Source: PLA3 sp964592235 (GTDB lineage: Bacteria; Planctomycetota; Phycisphaerae; UBA1845; UTPLA1). Taken from it: 64,000 nt of DNA. Shown in pieces: positions 36,884 through 44,248 of this stretch. Every line of letters begins with the position of its first letter. Within the stretch, counting starts at the first letter, position 1. The DNA is taken from contig CAZQCF010000021.1 in assembly GCA_964592235.1 (NCBI GenBank), positions 1-64,000 of the forward strand, read 5' to 3'. The notes beneath the pieces are model-generated. The model saw only the letters and a program-made list of their open reading frames with translations, was not told the origin of the DNA and searched no databases. The position numbers and the translations under genes are program-made.

Positions 36884-37747
36884 ATGACGGCTATTCCATT
36901 GTGCGAATCAACGTCGCGCGTATCGGCCAGCGTGCCGTCGCTGTTGGGCGCGGCCGGGCAGGCGCGGCGGAGCGCGGAGATTGAACCGTCGCTTTACGTC
37001 GCGGCGCTTGAGCATCAAGCCGCCTTGCCCGCCGTCGATGTTGTTCTCGTACAGACGGATGCCGACCTCTATCTCGCATTCGGCGACGGCGCGGCCCTTG
37101 TGGCGAAAGCGTGCCCCGGCGTTCCGCTCGTTTGGGGCGATGTGCTCGGCCGGCGGGTGCCAGTCGCGGCCGTCGAACTGGACGCGGTGGATGACGTTCG
37201 GCAGGCGCTGTTTGACGCGGGCATCGCCTCGGCACGGGCGGACGTTATTTCCGACGCAGGGCGGACCGCTGTGACGTTTGTCTCGCGCCCGCCTGCGCCC
37301 GCGCTGGATTACCTGGAGCAGGAGCGGCTCCTTCGCGATGCCGCCAAGTATCTCCCCCGCGCCGTGCGAGTCGTCATCGCGGCGCTGGCCGACATGGACG
37401 GCGACGCGCAACGGCTGGCGATGCGGTCAATCGTTGCCTGGTTGCGAAACATCGAGCGGCACCCCATGAGCCGGCTTGCAAGTGAACAGCGGCCCGCGCT
37501 GCCGACGCGGCATACGGTAGCTCTGTTCTTGGAGTTGCTGACGCATGTACCCGCGGAGCAACACGAGACGATTATCCCATTGCTGCGCCGCGTAATTGGC
37601 GCGACGGCGAGCGCGCCGGGCCGGACGCCGCTACGAATCGCGCACAACCCGGTTGACGATGGGGCCGGCTTCGATGAATGCGTCGAGGACGCGCCCGTCG
37701 AGGCGGGTTCGATGATTCTTCGAGCGGGAGGGACGTCAATTGCTTGA
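36884..37747 (+). CDS. Unknown early protein with a region resembling MutS domain I
   Basis: A 287-residue protein beginning nine bases after the MuB-like stop codon, with GAGG six bases upstream; the ATG at 36872 overlapping that stop is an alternative. Residues 41-122 (DVVLVQTDADLYLAFGDGA..LVWGDVLGRRVPVAAVELDAVDDVRQALFDAG is the relevant pattern in parts) recall the mismatch-recognition domain of MutS, where a conserved DFYE-x-F-x-DDA motif occurs; here the acidic-aromatic core DLYLAFGDGA is similar. The phenylalanine-glutamate mismatch contact itself is not preserved. The C-terminal 160 residues are helical and unrecognised. The assignment is tentative. Confidence 0.4.
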   Translation: MTAIPLCESTSRVSASVPSLLGAAGQARRSAEIEPSLYVAALEHQAALPAVDVVLVQTDADLYLAFGDGAALVAKACPGVPLVWGDVLGRRVPVAAVELDAVDDVRQALFDAGIASARADVISDAGRTAVTFVSRPPAPALDYLEQERLLRDAAKYLPRAVRVVIAALADMDGDAQRLAMRSIVAWLRNIERHPMSRLASEQRPALPTRHTVALFLELLTHVPAEQHETIIPLLRRVIGATASAPGRTPLRIAHNPVDDGAGFDECVEDAPVEAGSMILRAGGTSIA

Positions 37748-37967
37748 CGCGCGCACGACACGATATCTGGCGAGGCTTGTTCGAAGTCCAAATCCGGAGG
37801 TTCATCACGTGGCGCGCCATCGTTTCGCCGTGAGATTCCACGGCGAATGTCAGAGCGGTGGCGTGGCCGCCTCCTTGCCGCCGAGCGGCTCGAACTTGAT
37901 CTCCTCGGCCGCTCGGCGGTATTTGAAGCTCCGCGATCGCGCACGGATGCGCGGTTGCATTCAGTGA
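37740..37967 (+). CDS. Possible small protein, 75 aa
   Basis: A TTG-initiated frame overlapping the end of the preceding gene by eight bases, with GGGAGGG eight bases upstream. Basic protein (many Arg), no family recognised. The overlap and the ribosome binding site are the only support. Confidence 0.35.
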   Translation: MLDARTTRYLARLVRSPNPEVHHVARHRFAVRFHGECQSGGVAASLPPSGSNLISSAARRYLKLRDRARMRGCIQ

Positions 37968-37994
37968 ATCGGTGAACGCGGCAGGGAAGCCATC

Positions 37995-39992
37995 ATGAGC
38001 GCCTTCGGCGGAAACACCATGCAGTTCGGTTTGCGGATCGGCGCGACCGATGACACGCGGGGCGGGCTGCGCTCGGCCCTGGCGAGCGTGCAGGGATTCA
38101 TGCGGTCGGCGGTGAAGCCGATTCAGATTCCGATTCAGATTGCCCGCGGCGGGCTGGGCCTGCTTCGTGACATCAATCTCGGTCTCGCGCCGCTGGTGCG
38201 CGGGCTTGATACGATCATCGAACGCGGCGCGGCCGTTGAAGTGCAACAAAAGGCGTTTCAGTCGCTGACCGGCGAGACCGGCCGCAACGCCGACCGCCTG
38301 GCCAATTCCATCGTGAAGGCCGCGAGCGGCACGGTGACGCTCGCCCGTGGAATGCAGATCGCCAACCGCGCCGTGGCCAGCGGCATGAGCCTAGATCAGT
38401 TGCGGACGGCCGTCGAGTTCATCTCGAAATTCTCGGTCGCAATCGGCAAGGACGCGGGCGAGTCGTTGAACACCGTTATCACCGGTCTGGCCCGTGGAAG
38501 CACGCTGTTCCTGGATGACTTCGGGATTCTGGTTGACGGCGTGGACAAGGTGAAGGCCGACTTCGACGCGATCAAGGGGAGCGGCGCGTTCGAGCAGCTC
38601 GCACCGGCGGCGCAGAAGGCGGAGATTGTCCGCCAGGCGATTGCCGAAATGGCCGCGAAGACGAAGGGCCTGGGCGTGTCGGGCCGCGAATTGTCGTTTG
38701 TGTGGCAGGGCCTCAAGAATCAGATTAGCGACGGCGTGGATGGAATCGTGGCGACGATCAGCAAGACCGGCGCGCTGCGCGAGGCGCTGGCCGGCGTGCG
38801 CGACGTGCTCGCCGGGATCAATGAGCACTTCAGGGGCGGCGGGTCGTTTAAGGAAATCTTTTTCGGCAAGGGCGATTCGGGCGGCTTGTTAGGCATCGCC
38901 AAAGGCGCGTTGGTTGATGCCGGCAGCGCGATCGGGCGCGGAATACTGGGTGGGCTTTTGAAAGGAATCGCTGCGATCCCCGACTTGTTCAATTCAGCCT
39001 GGTCGGGCTTGCAATCGGTGTGGAAGTGGGCCATGACCGATCTTCGCGCGACGCTGATTGAGACGTTTAACGAAATTATTAACGAAATTAAGAACATGCT
39101 CTTTCCGTTTGACCCCAATGACAACAAGCGATTCTGGGGCGGTAAGTCGCCGACGAAGGCAGAACTCCCCAAGATGACGCGGAAGCAAGCGGAGTGGGGC
39201 GCGCAGAGCGCGGCCCAGGAAGCGGCTGAAGGGGCCTGGCCGACGCCCGCGCGTCGACACGGCGTGATGCAGCGCACATGGGCGGACGACCTGCGTGACT
39301 ACGCTGACGGCGTGCTGTCTCGCGGCGTGCTCGGCGGGGACAGCGCCTTCATGGCGGAGGTTATGCGCTTTCGTGGGATGTTCCCTGGCACTTTTGCCGC
39401 CGAAGCCCCGCCGCCGGCCGACACAACCAGCTATCGACCGACGCTTCGAACACGCCAGCGGCTGATTCAGGAATCAATAGCGGCCCAGCGCGCGCTGCGA
39501 ACCGTTGAGCGCGACCCGGCGATCATGCGCGAGGCCATCAAGGCGGCGCAGGCGGAGATCGGGTCCATTCGCGGCCAGGGCTATTTGGTGGGGGATCGCG
39601 AAGCGAGGGAGATTCGAGAGCGGCACTTGTATGACATGATCGAGCGGGAGCGGGCACGCCGTGAGGCGGCGGCGGAGTCCGCATATTCGGCGGACCCGCG
39701 CAACAAGAAAATGTCCGAGCAGTTGCAGCGGCACTGGGGTTGGGAAGATGAATACGGCCAGGACTATTGGAAGTCGAAGCGCTTTCAGCGCGATCGCGGG
39801 CAGGGCCTGGCCGGCGGACAGGCCGCGTCAGCAGGCGGTGCCGAGTCGCTGAATCGTGTCGCGACGCTGTTGCAGTCGCATATTCAGTCGCAAGCGCAAT
39901 TCAGCCAGGCGATTGCGGGTCTGGTTCGTAAACTGACCGGAGTAGAAATCGAACTGGCGAACGCCGAAGGCCGGGCAAAGGCCCGTGCATAG
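37995..39992 (+). CDS. Phage tape-measure-like protein
   Basis: A 665-residue protein. The N-terminal 300 residues match the core of phage tail tape measure proteins: QKAFQSLTGETGRNADRLANSI, SGTVTLARGMQIANRAVASGM, FSVAIGKDAGESLNTVITGL and LDDFGILVDGVDKVK are the typical helices. The central segment contains one or two weakly hydrophobic stretches (LLKGIAAIPDLFNSAWSGL), then a charged coiled-coil C-terminus. In a virion it would set tail length and enter the host membrane. No tail tube, sheath, baseplate or chaperone gene is adjacent, which is unusual. GGGAAG precedes the ATG. Confidence 0.72.
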   Translation: MSAFGGNTMQFGLRIGATDDTRGGLRSALASVQGFMRSAVKPIQIPIQIARGGLGLLRDINLGLAPLVRGLDTIIERGAAVEVQQKAFQSLTGETGRNADRLANSIVKAASGTVTLARGMQIANRAVASGMSLDQLRTAVEFISKFSVAIGKDAGESLNTVITGLARGSTLFLDDFGILVDGVDKVKADFDAIKGSGAFEQLAPAAQKAEIVRQAIAEMAAKTKGLGVSGRELSFVWQGLKNQISDGVDGIVATISKTGALREALAGVRDVLAGINEHFRGGGSFKEIFFGKGDSGGLLGIAKGALVDAGSAIGRGILGGLLKGIAAIPDLFNSAWSGLQSVWKWAMTDLRATLIETFNEIINEIKNMLFPFDPNDNKRFWGGKSPTKAELPKMTRKQAEWGAQSAAQEAAEGAWPTPARRHGVMQRTWADDLRDYADGVLSRGVLGGDSAFMAEVMRFRGMFPGTFAAEAPPPADTTSYRPTLRTRQRLIQESIAAQRALRTVERDPAIMREAIKAAQAEIGSIRGQGYLVGDREAREIRERHLYDMIERERARREAAAESAYSADPRNKKMSEQLQRHWGWEDEYGQDYWKSKRFQRDRGQGLAGGQAASAGGAESLNRVATLLQSHIQSQAQFSQAIAGLVRKLTGVEIELANAEGRAKARA

Positions 39993-40038
39993 GAAACGAA
40001 ACGCGGCGCGGGCGCGTCGCCAATACGAAAGGTGTGAC

Positions 40039-40911
40039 ATGGCAAAGGCAGGAACGTTCGACCCGAAATCGTTAGTCGCGCAGCGCGAAGCGCTGGAGCG
40101 GGACATTCAAATGAAAGCGTCGGCGCTGGCTGACGCCGAATCGGCGGCGACCGCCGCGGCGGCGGATGACGCGGCCTATCGAGCGGCGTCGGCCAAAGTC
40201 TCCGCGCTTCGCGCGGAGCTGCGCGACCAGCGCGAGCGCGCATCGCGGTTGGACGGGATCATGGCCGAAGTGGCGTGCGGCGAGCAGGTGCGATTGGTGG
40301 CTGAAATCGAAACGGCGATTCGCCAAGCGAATGCGGCCACCGGCCCCAGCCTTCGTGACCTGGACCGGCTTGAGCGACAGGAGGTCGCGCGACATGAAGC
40401 GGCGATGGAGCGGATCGCACGCTTGAGGTCTGCGCGACTGGAGCTGACGGTTGGCGGATCGCCCGTCACCGAACACTTGGCCCGCGCGGTGATGACGCTT
40501 CCGCAGATTCACGCCGCGCGTGAATTGCTGGCATCGCTTGGTAAGTCTCGCGACACAGAGCGAATCGACGCGCTGCTCGATGCGGCGCAGCAGGCCATGA
40601 GTAATGCGCGGGTCACGCACACCGACTACGTCGCCGCCGGCGCGGCGAGCGGGAATCCCGATGATTGCGACGCCACTGGGCGGCAGATTGCCGATGCGCG
40701 GCTCAAGGCCCGCGCGGCATTCGAGGAAGCCCGTGGTGAGCGGGATGCGTATTTCGCGCATGCGGCGCGCATTGTGCTGGCGCTGGAGACGCTGCTGGCG
40801 GGTCTGGCGCGAAAGCCCAATGACGGCCCACGCGGAGCGCCTTTTGGCTCACCAGAATCGGATCGACTTCTGCGCGACCAACCCAATTCTGGCCGGGCGC
40901 TGCCCGCGTAG
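40039..40911 (+). CDS. Coiled-coil protein of unknown function
   Basis: A 290-residue alanine- and arginine-rich protein. Residues 10-140 predict a long coiled coil (LVAQREALERDIQMKASALADAE.. and LRAELRDQRERASRLDGI regions), and a second helical segment covers 190-260. There is no catalytic motif. AAGGTG lies six bases before the ATG. It follows the tape-measure-like gene and could be a structural partner. An upstream in-frame start at 39985 overlaps the tape-measure gene and was not preferred. Confidence 0.6.
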   Translation: MAKAGTFDPKSLVAQREALERDIQMKASALADAESAATAAAADDAAYRAASAKVSALRAELRDQRERASRLDGIMAEVACGEQVRLVAEIETAIRQANAATGPSLRDLDRLERQEVARHEAAMERIARLRSARLELTVGGSPVTEHLARAVMTLPQIHAARELLASLGKSRDTERIDALLDAAQQAMSNARVTHTDYVAAGAASGNPDDCDATGRQIADARLKARAAFEEARGERDAYFAHAARIVLALETLLAGLARKPNDGPRGAPFGSPESDRLLRDQPNSGRALPA

Positions 40912-41013
40912 CGAATCCCGCGCCGGGCGCGTTTGCGCCCGGCGCATGTTCACGGGGCACAACGCCGGCGACGCGATGCGGCTGCCGGCAAGTTAGAAAG
41001 TGAGAGCGAAACC

Positions 41014-41397
41014 ATGACAGGCATACAGGAACGGGCGACGTTGATCGCCAATATGAGCCGAGAGTTTGACCTGGAGAAGCAGCGCGTGACCTGCTCGCGC
41101 TCGACGTACATCAACGGCGAGCTTCACGCGCGCAGCATGACGCCGCTGAACGATGATGAGCTTGCCCTCATCGCCAATGCCGGGCCGCGCGATGCCGGAT
41201 CGGCCGCGGCGGTCGCCGCTCCCGCACCGGACCGCCCGGCCGTTATTGCCAGCGCCACGAAGGAATGGGACGGCCTCGATCCGCACCAGCAGCGGCATCG
41301 GTCGCGCGCGTCGTTTGTGAATGGCCAATTGATCGTGAGCGGATACCAGAAATTGTCATCCTCCGAGTTCACGGCGGTTGACAAAGTGGTCCGGTAG
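41014..41397 (+). CDS. Small element protein with two internal repeats, first member of a duplicated family
   Basis: A 127-residue protein. Two halves align: SRSTYINGELHARSMTPLNDDELALI and SRASFVNGQLIVSGYQKLSSSEFTAV in their key parts, S-R-(S/A)-(T/S)-(Y/F)-(I/V)-N-G-(E/Q)-L followed by a (L/S)-(N/S)-(D/S)-x-E segment. The same second unit recurs in the downstream gene. No known family. An upstream in-frame start (40933) runs through a GC-rich spacer and was not chosen. It is part of the late rightward operon. Confidence 0.55.
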   Translation: MTGIQERATLIANMSREFDLEKQRVTCSRSTYINGELHARSMTPLNDDELALIANAGPRDAGSAAAVAAPAPDRPAVIASATKEWDGLDPHQQRHRSRASFVNGQLIVSGYQKLSSSEFTAVDKVVR

Positions 41398-41432
41398 TGG
41401 GCCTCGCGCCGCGCGGGAGTAAAGGAGGCAAC

Positions 41433-41864
41433 GTGCCACCCGACCAATACGAGCGAGTCATCCTCGCCAACCCCGTGCCGATCATGGGGCCGCGCGGCGA
41501 TCTACCTCGTTCACGTCGATTGAGAAAGTTGTCGGATAGCGGGCCTCGCGCCGCCCAGCAGCGAAGGAACAACGTGCCGCCTGAACAATACGAGCGAGTC
41601 AGCCTCGCCAATCCCGTGCCGATCATGGGGCCGCACGGCGATCTATCTCGCGTCGTGGGCCCATCCGCGACGGCGGTGGACCGCCAGGCGGTGATCGCTT
41701 CGGCTTTGGCGGAGTGGGCGGCCCTGAATCGCGACCGGAAAGTGAGTTGGTCGCGGGCGTCGTTTGTGAACAGCGCGCTGCGATACAACGAGTTTGCACT
41801 CTTGTCGCCTTCCGAGTTTGTGGCGATGGACAAAGACTGCGCATTGAGGGTTGGTGTCCCATGA
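41433..41864 (+). CDS. Small element protein with a 141-bp internal duplication
   Basis: The GTG at 41433 follows AAAGGAGG by four bases. The product (143 residues) contains VPPDQYERVILANPVPIMGP and VPPEQYERVSLANPVPIMGP 47 residues apart, and ends with a SRASFVN..LSPSEFVAMDK unit like the previous gene. A second GTG at 41574 with AAGGA upstream could start a shorter protein of 96 residues. DNA comparison shows the middle copy is a shortened duplicate of the neighbouring gene joined in another frame. The stop overlaps the sigma factor start (ATGA). Confidence 0.5.
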   Translation: MPPDQYERVILANPVPIMGPRGDLPRSRRLRKLSDSGPRAAQQRRNNVPPEQYERVSLANPVPIMGPHGDLSRVVGPSATAVDRQAVIASALAEWAALNRDRKVSWSRASFVNSALRYNEFALLSPSEFVAMDKDCALRVGVP

Positions 41865-42562
41865 CGCAGGCGCTTCGACATATCACGCCCGATGCGCCCG
41901 CCGATCAGCCGCTCTTGCGGCTGGTGCAACCGGTCCGGCCCGCCGCCGATGCCCTGGACGTTGACCGGCTGGTGCGGGAGCACGAGCCGCTTATTCATAC
42001 GATCGCGGCTCGCGTGATCGCGCCGTGGGTCGGCCGTGAAGATCGCGCGGACGTGCTCCAGGAGGGCCGCATTGGCCTGTGGCGCGCTGCCCGGCTCTTT
42101 GACCCATCGCGCGGCCGGCAATTCAGCACATACGCCTGGAAGGCGATTGAGCGGCGCATGCGAGCCGCGCTTAAGAGGCGAAGTCGGGTCATGGCCGGCG
42201 TGGTGACGGTCGGCGACTGGCATGAAGCGATGCTCACCGATTGCGCGCTGAAGCCGTTTACCGAGTCGCCGGAGGCGCTCGCCGTTGCCAGGCAGGTGGA
42301 TCGGCTCGCGGGCCGAGCGCGGGAAGTGATGGTCCGACGGCTCGGCCTGGATGGGCTGCCGGCCGAAACGCTGGAGCAGATCGGCGTGCGCTGGGGAGTC
42401 TCGAAGGAGTACGTCCGCCAAGTTCAGTGTCGCACGATCGTCTTATTGCGGCGACGGCTGGGCGTCTGTGCAGAAGGCGAGAGCCCGCCGCCGGCGGTGA
42501 CGTGCCGCCGCCGCCGATCCGACACCACGAAGCGGAAGGTGAGCCATGGCGCACGGCGCTGA
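41861..42562 (+). CDS. Sigma-70 family RNA polymerase sigma factor encoded by the element
   Basis: A 233-residue sigma factor starting at the ATGA overlap with the preceding gene. Region 2 is seen in LVREHEPLIHTIAARVI, DVLQEGRIGLWRAARLFDPSRGRQFSTYAWKAIERRMR, including the -10-recognition helix. Region 4 is seen in GLPAETLEQIGVRWGVSKEYVRQVQCRTIVLLRR with its HTH. Region 3 and region 1.1 are short or missing. It ends with an arginine-rich tail. It probably redirects host polymerase to late promoters of the element, a function that Mu instead gives to the C activator. Confidence 0.8.
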   Translation: MTQALRHITPDAPADQPLLRLVQPVRPAADALDVDRLVREHEPLIHTIAARVIAPWVGREDRADVLQEGRIGLWRAARLFDPSRGRQFSTYAWKAIERRMRAALKRRSRVMAGVVTVGDWHEAMLTDCALKPFTESPEALAVARQVDRLAGRAREVMVRRLGLDGLPAETLEQIGVRWGVSKEYVRQVQCRTIVLLRRRLGVCAEGESPPPAVTCRRRRSDTTKRKVSHGARR

Positions 42563-43055
42563 ATCTCGCGTGTATGACTTCGGTCTGCCGATCACGCCAG
42601 CACAGCGCACGGCGATCTTCGCGGCCGCTCGGTCGCGTGGCTTGGGCATCGAGGACATCCGCGCCATGACGCCGGCCGGGTCAATCTCCAAGCTGACGCG
42701 CCTCCAGGCCCGCGAAGTGTTGGACCGGCTGAATGCCGGCACACCGCACGCGGTCCAGCATCGCCCGCGCCGACCGAAGGGCGTCTATGCCTTCGTGACG
42801 GACGCCCAGCGAAACAAGATTGAGTCGCTTCGAATCGAACTTGGCTGGACCCGTGAGCGATTGAAGCAATGGCTCGGCGGGCGGACGCACGCCGACGGCC
42901 GGCCGATGACGAGCATGGATACAACCGCCGACGCCTCGGCGGTTATCGAGCTTTTGAAGGCCGTCGCCGGTCGAACGGAAAGCGCCCGGCATAAGGCGGC
43001 GTCTTCAATTGCCGGGGCCGGTTCGGAGGTTCACCCTGTCCGCCCTGGCGAATGA
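42546..43055 (+). CDS. GemA/gp16-like protein (DUF1018)
   Basis: A 169-residue protein overlapping the sigma factor gene by 17 bases, with AAGG before the ATG. Two related units are present: ITPAQRTAIFAAARSRGLGIEDIRAM and VTDAQRNKIESLRIELGWTRERLKQWL; the second matches the Mu gp16/GemA family in which TxxQxxKIxxLxxxLGW is typical. GemA proteins affect host gene expression and DNA topology in Mu-like phages. In Mu the gene lies in the semi-essential early region, whereas here it is the last gene of the operon. Confidence 0.65.
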   Translation: MAHGAESRVYDFGLPITPAQRTAIFAAARSRGLGIEDIRAMTPAGSISKLTRLQAREVLDRLNAGTPHAVQHRPRRPKGVYAFVTDAQRNKIESLRIELGWTRERLKQWLGGRTHADGRPMTSMDTTADASAVIELLKAVAGRTESARHKAASSIAGAGSEVHPVRPGE

Positions 43056-43083
43056 CCAGGACGTGAAGTGAGCGGGGTGAGCG

Positions 43084-43245
43084 GCGGGAGAGAGTTCTCC
43101 CGCTTGCCTTGGCAAGGCCCGGCGGGCTGGTTTGCAGGCCGCCCGCCGGAGCAACTTTTCACAGCTTCGACGCCTTCTCGAAAGGCCGTCGAAGTGGCCC
43201 CGATCCGGGGCAATTGAAACGGGCAAGGGGGTTGCCCGGCTTTTT
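43084..43245 (+). ncRNA. Six-hairpin structured region ending in an intrinsic terminator
   Basis: Six hairpins follow one another: 43084-43103 (GCGGGAGA/TCTCCCGC), 43104-43115 (TTGCC/GGCAA), 43119-43149 (CCGGCGGGC/GCCCGCCGG), 43165-43194 (CTTCGACG-CCTT with AAGG-CGTCGAAG, one bulge), 43197-43211 (GCCCC/GGGGC) and 43220-43238 (CGGGCAA/TTGCCCG), the last followed by TTTTT at 43241-43245. It could be the structured 3' end of the operon mRNA or a small RNA. All stems are read directly from the sequence. Confidence 0.55.
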
Positions 43246-43684
43246 GCTGCGCATTTTTCCATTCCGGCTTAGTCCTAGTCGGATTCCGGTTTATCCTGAT
43301 GCGCACCACTCGCGGGCCGCCGCTGACGCGCGTGGCAGCGCACCAGCGCGATTGGGTAGCTCTCACCAGAAACCGCTTCCCAGTCTGGGCATTATTTCCC
43401 GCCTGGCTCGTTTTCTGGTGGGTCCGCTTCTGGTTTGCAGAACGTCCAATCCGGCCCGAGTCAGCCGTAACTCGCTTATTCCTAGGACATTGCGCGGTTC
43501 TGATCCCCGTGCAGGCTCGACTTGTCCGGGTCTTGGCACAGCCGTTGCTCTCTCTCCCTTACGTCCTGATGTGCCGGCAACGGCGCGACGGGGCCTGGAA
43601 CGAAAAACTTCGGTGCGAACGCGACTGCCCTTGCGGCGCACTGATTCAAACGTGCCAGACCCAGAAATGGGTCGGTTGTGTTAG
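43246..43684. other. Non-coding stretch, 439 bases, at the right side of the element
   Basis: Open frames here have no domain, no ribosome binding site and poor codon pattern. A small hairpin ACCCA-gaaa-TGGGT lies near 43660. The right end of the transposable element is probably within this stretch, but I could not identify terminal sequences. Confidence 0.4.
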
Positions 43685-43723
43685 GGGCGGGCTCGAGTGC
43701 GAGGCGAGCCCGTCCTTTTTTTT
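43685..43723 (+). terminator. Strong intrinsic terminator
   Basis: GGGCGGGCTCG (43685-43695) pairs with CGAGCCCGTCC (43705-43715) over 11 bases with one G-U pair, loop of nine, followed by eight T. Confidence 0.8.
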
Positions 43724-43789
43724 ATGCGCGGAATGGGAGGTAGGGCGATTGGTCCGCCGCCCTTGGACCATTCAGGCGAGTACATGCCT

Positions 43790-44155
43790 TTAGCAAACTT
43801 GCGAGAGCTTGGGCGGCCCGATCGGACCGCTGCCGGGGTCGGGGATGGTGATGCCCAGCGATGCGCGTTCGGCATCCGAGACATCGGGGGATGCCTGCAG
43901 CCGCCGGACCAGCGCCCGCAGCAGGGCGACGTAGGAGACGCGGGCGCCATCCTTGGCCGCGCGGGCCGAGATGGCGGCAGCGGCGGCGGTGACGTGGGCG
44001 GGGTAAGCGCTGGCCCAGGTGGTCTGCGCGGCGGTGATCGGGGTCATGTCGCCGGCAACGAGTCCGAGTCCGGCGAGGTTGGCGCTGGCGTAGGTGACAA
44101 AGTTTTGCTGCCAGGCGTTGAACTCGGCATCGGGTGCGGGGATGTAGTCGAGCAT
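43790..44155 (-). CDS. N-terminal half of a planctomycete-specific protein family
   Basis: A 121-residue protein with AAGGAG before the ATG. It begins MLDYIPAPDAEFNAWQQNFV and continues with alanine-rich helices and VALLRALVRRLQASPDVSDAERASLG, ending ITIPDPGSGPIGPPKLSQVC. I remember longer planctomycete proteins with this N-terminus, in which the GPIGPP segment leads into a fibronectin-like C-terminal half. That half is absent here, while a very similar segment forms the separate gene at 45481-45924. This copy is therefore probably truncated. Function unknown. It lies next to the right edge of the Mu-like element. Confidence 0.55.
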   Translation of the reverse strand: MLDYIPAPDAEFNAWQQNFVTYASANLAGLGLVAGDMTPITAAQTTWASAYPAHVTAAAAAISARAAKDGARVSYVALLRALVRRLQASPDVSDAERASLGITIPDPGSGPIGPPKLSQVC

Positions 44156-44248
44156 AACAAGCTCCTTGAAAAGGGGTCAATGGTCAGTGCATAAATGGTC
44201 AGCCATCAGCCCTAAGAAAGAGTGATCCGCGGAGAAGACCATACACAG

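Larger units (their letters stand above)
29050..43740. mobile_element. Mu-like transposable element (approximate limits)
   Basis: The region holds MuA-like transposase and MuB-like ATPase genes in tandem, a divergent repressor and Ner/Cro-like pair, a tape-measure-like gene, a GemA/gp16-like gene and a sigma factor. The order repressor (leftward), small HTH, A, B (rightward) matches Mu early regions. The ends were not found: no 5-bp target duplication with TG/CA termini could be recognised, so limits are set between the last host gene (ends 29015) and the terminator at 43685-43723. Terminase, portal, capsid, tail sheath and lysis genes are missing. Confidence 0.75.

Noticed and set aside
29079..43456. 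TTGGAC hexamers near 29079, 29231, 32442, 32465 and 43450 as transposase end sites
   Set aside because: The number is not far above chance for 14 kb, spacing and orientation are irregular, and no TG/CA termini or target duplications accompany them.
43109..43684. Plus-strand frame of 191 residues after the GemA-like gene
   Set aside because: It runs through the six-hairpin region, has no ribosome binding site and a Pro/Arg/Ser-rich random-like sequence.
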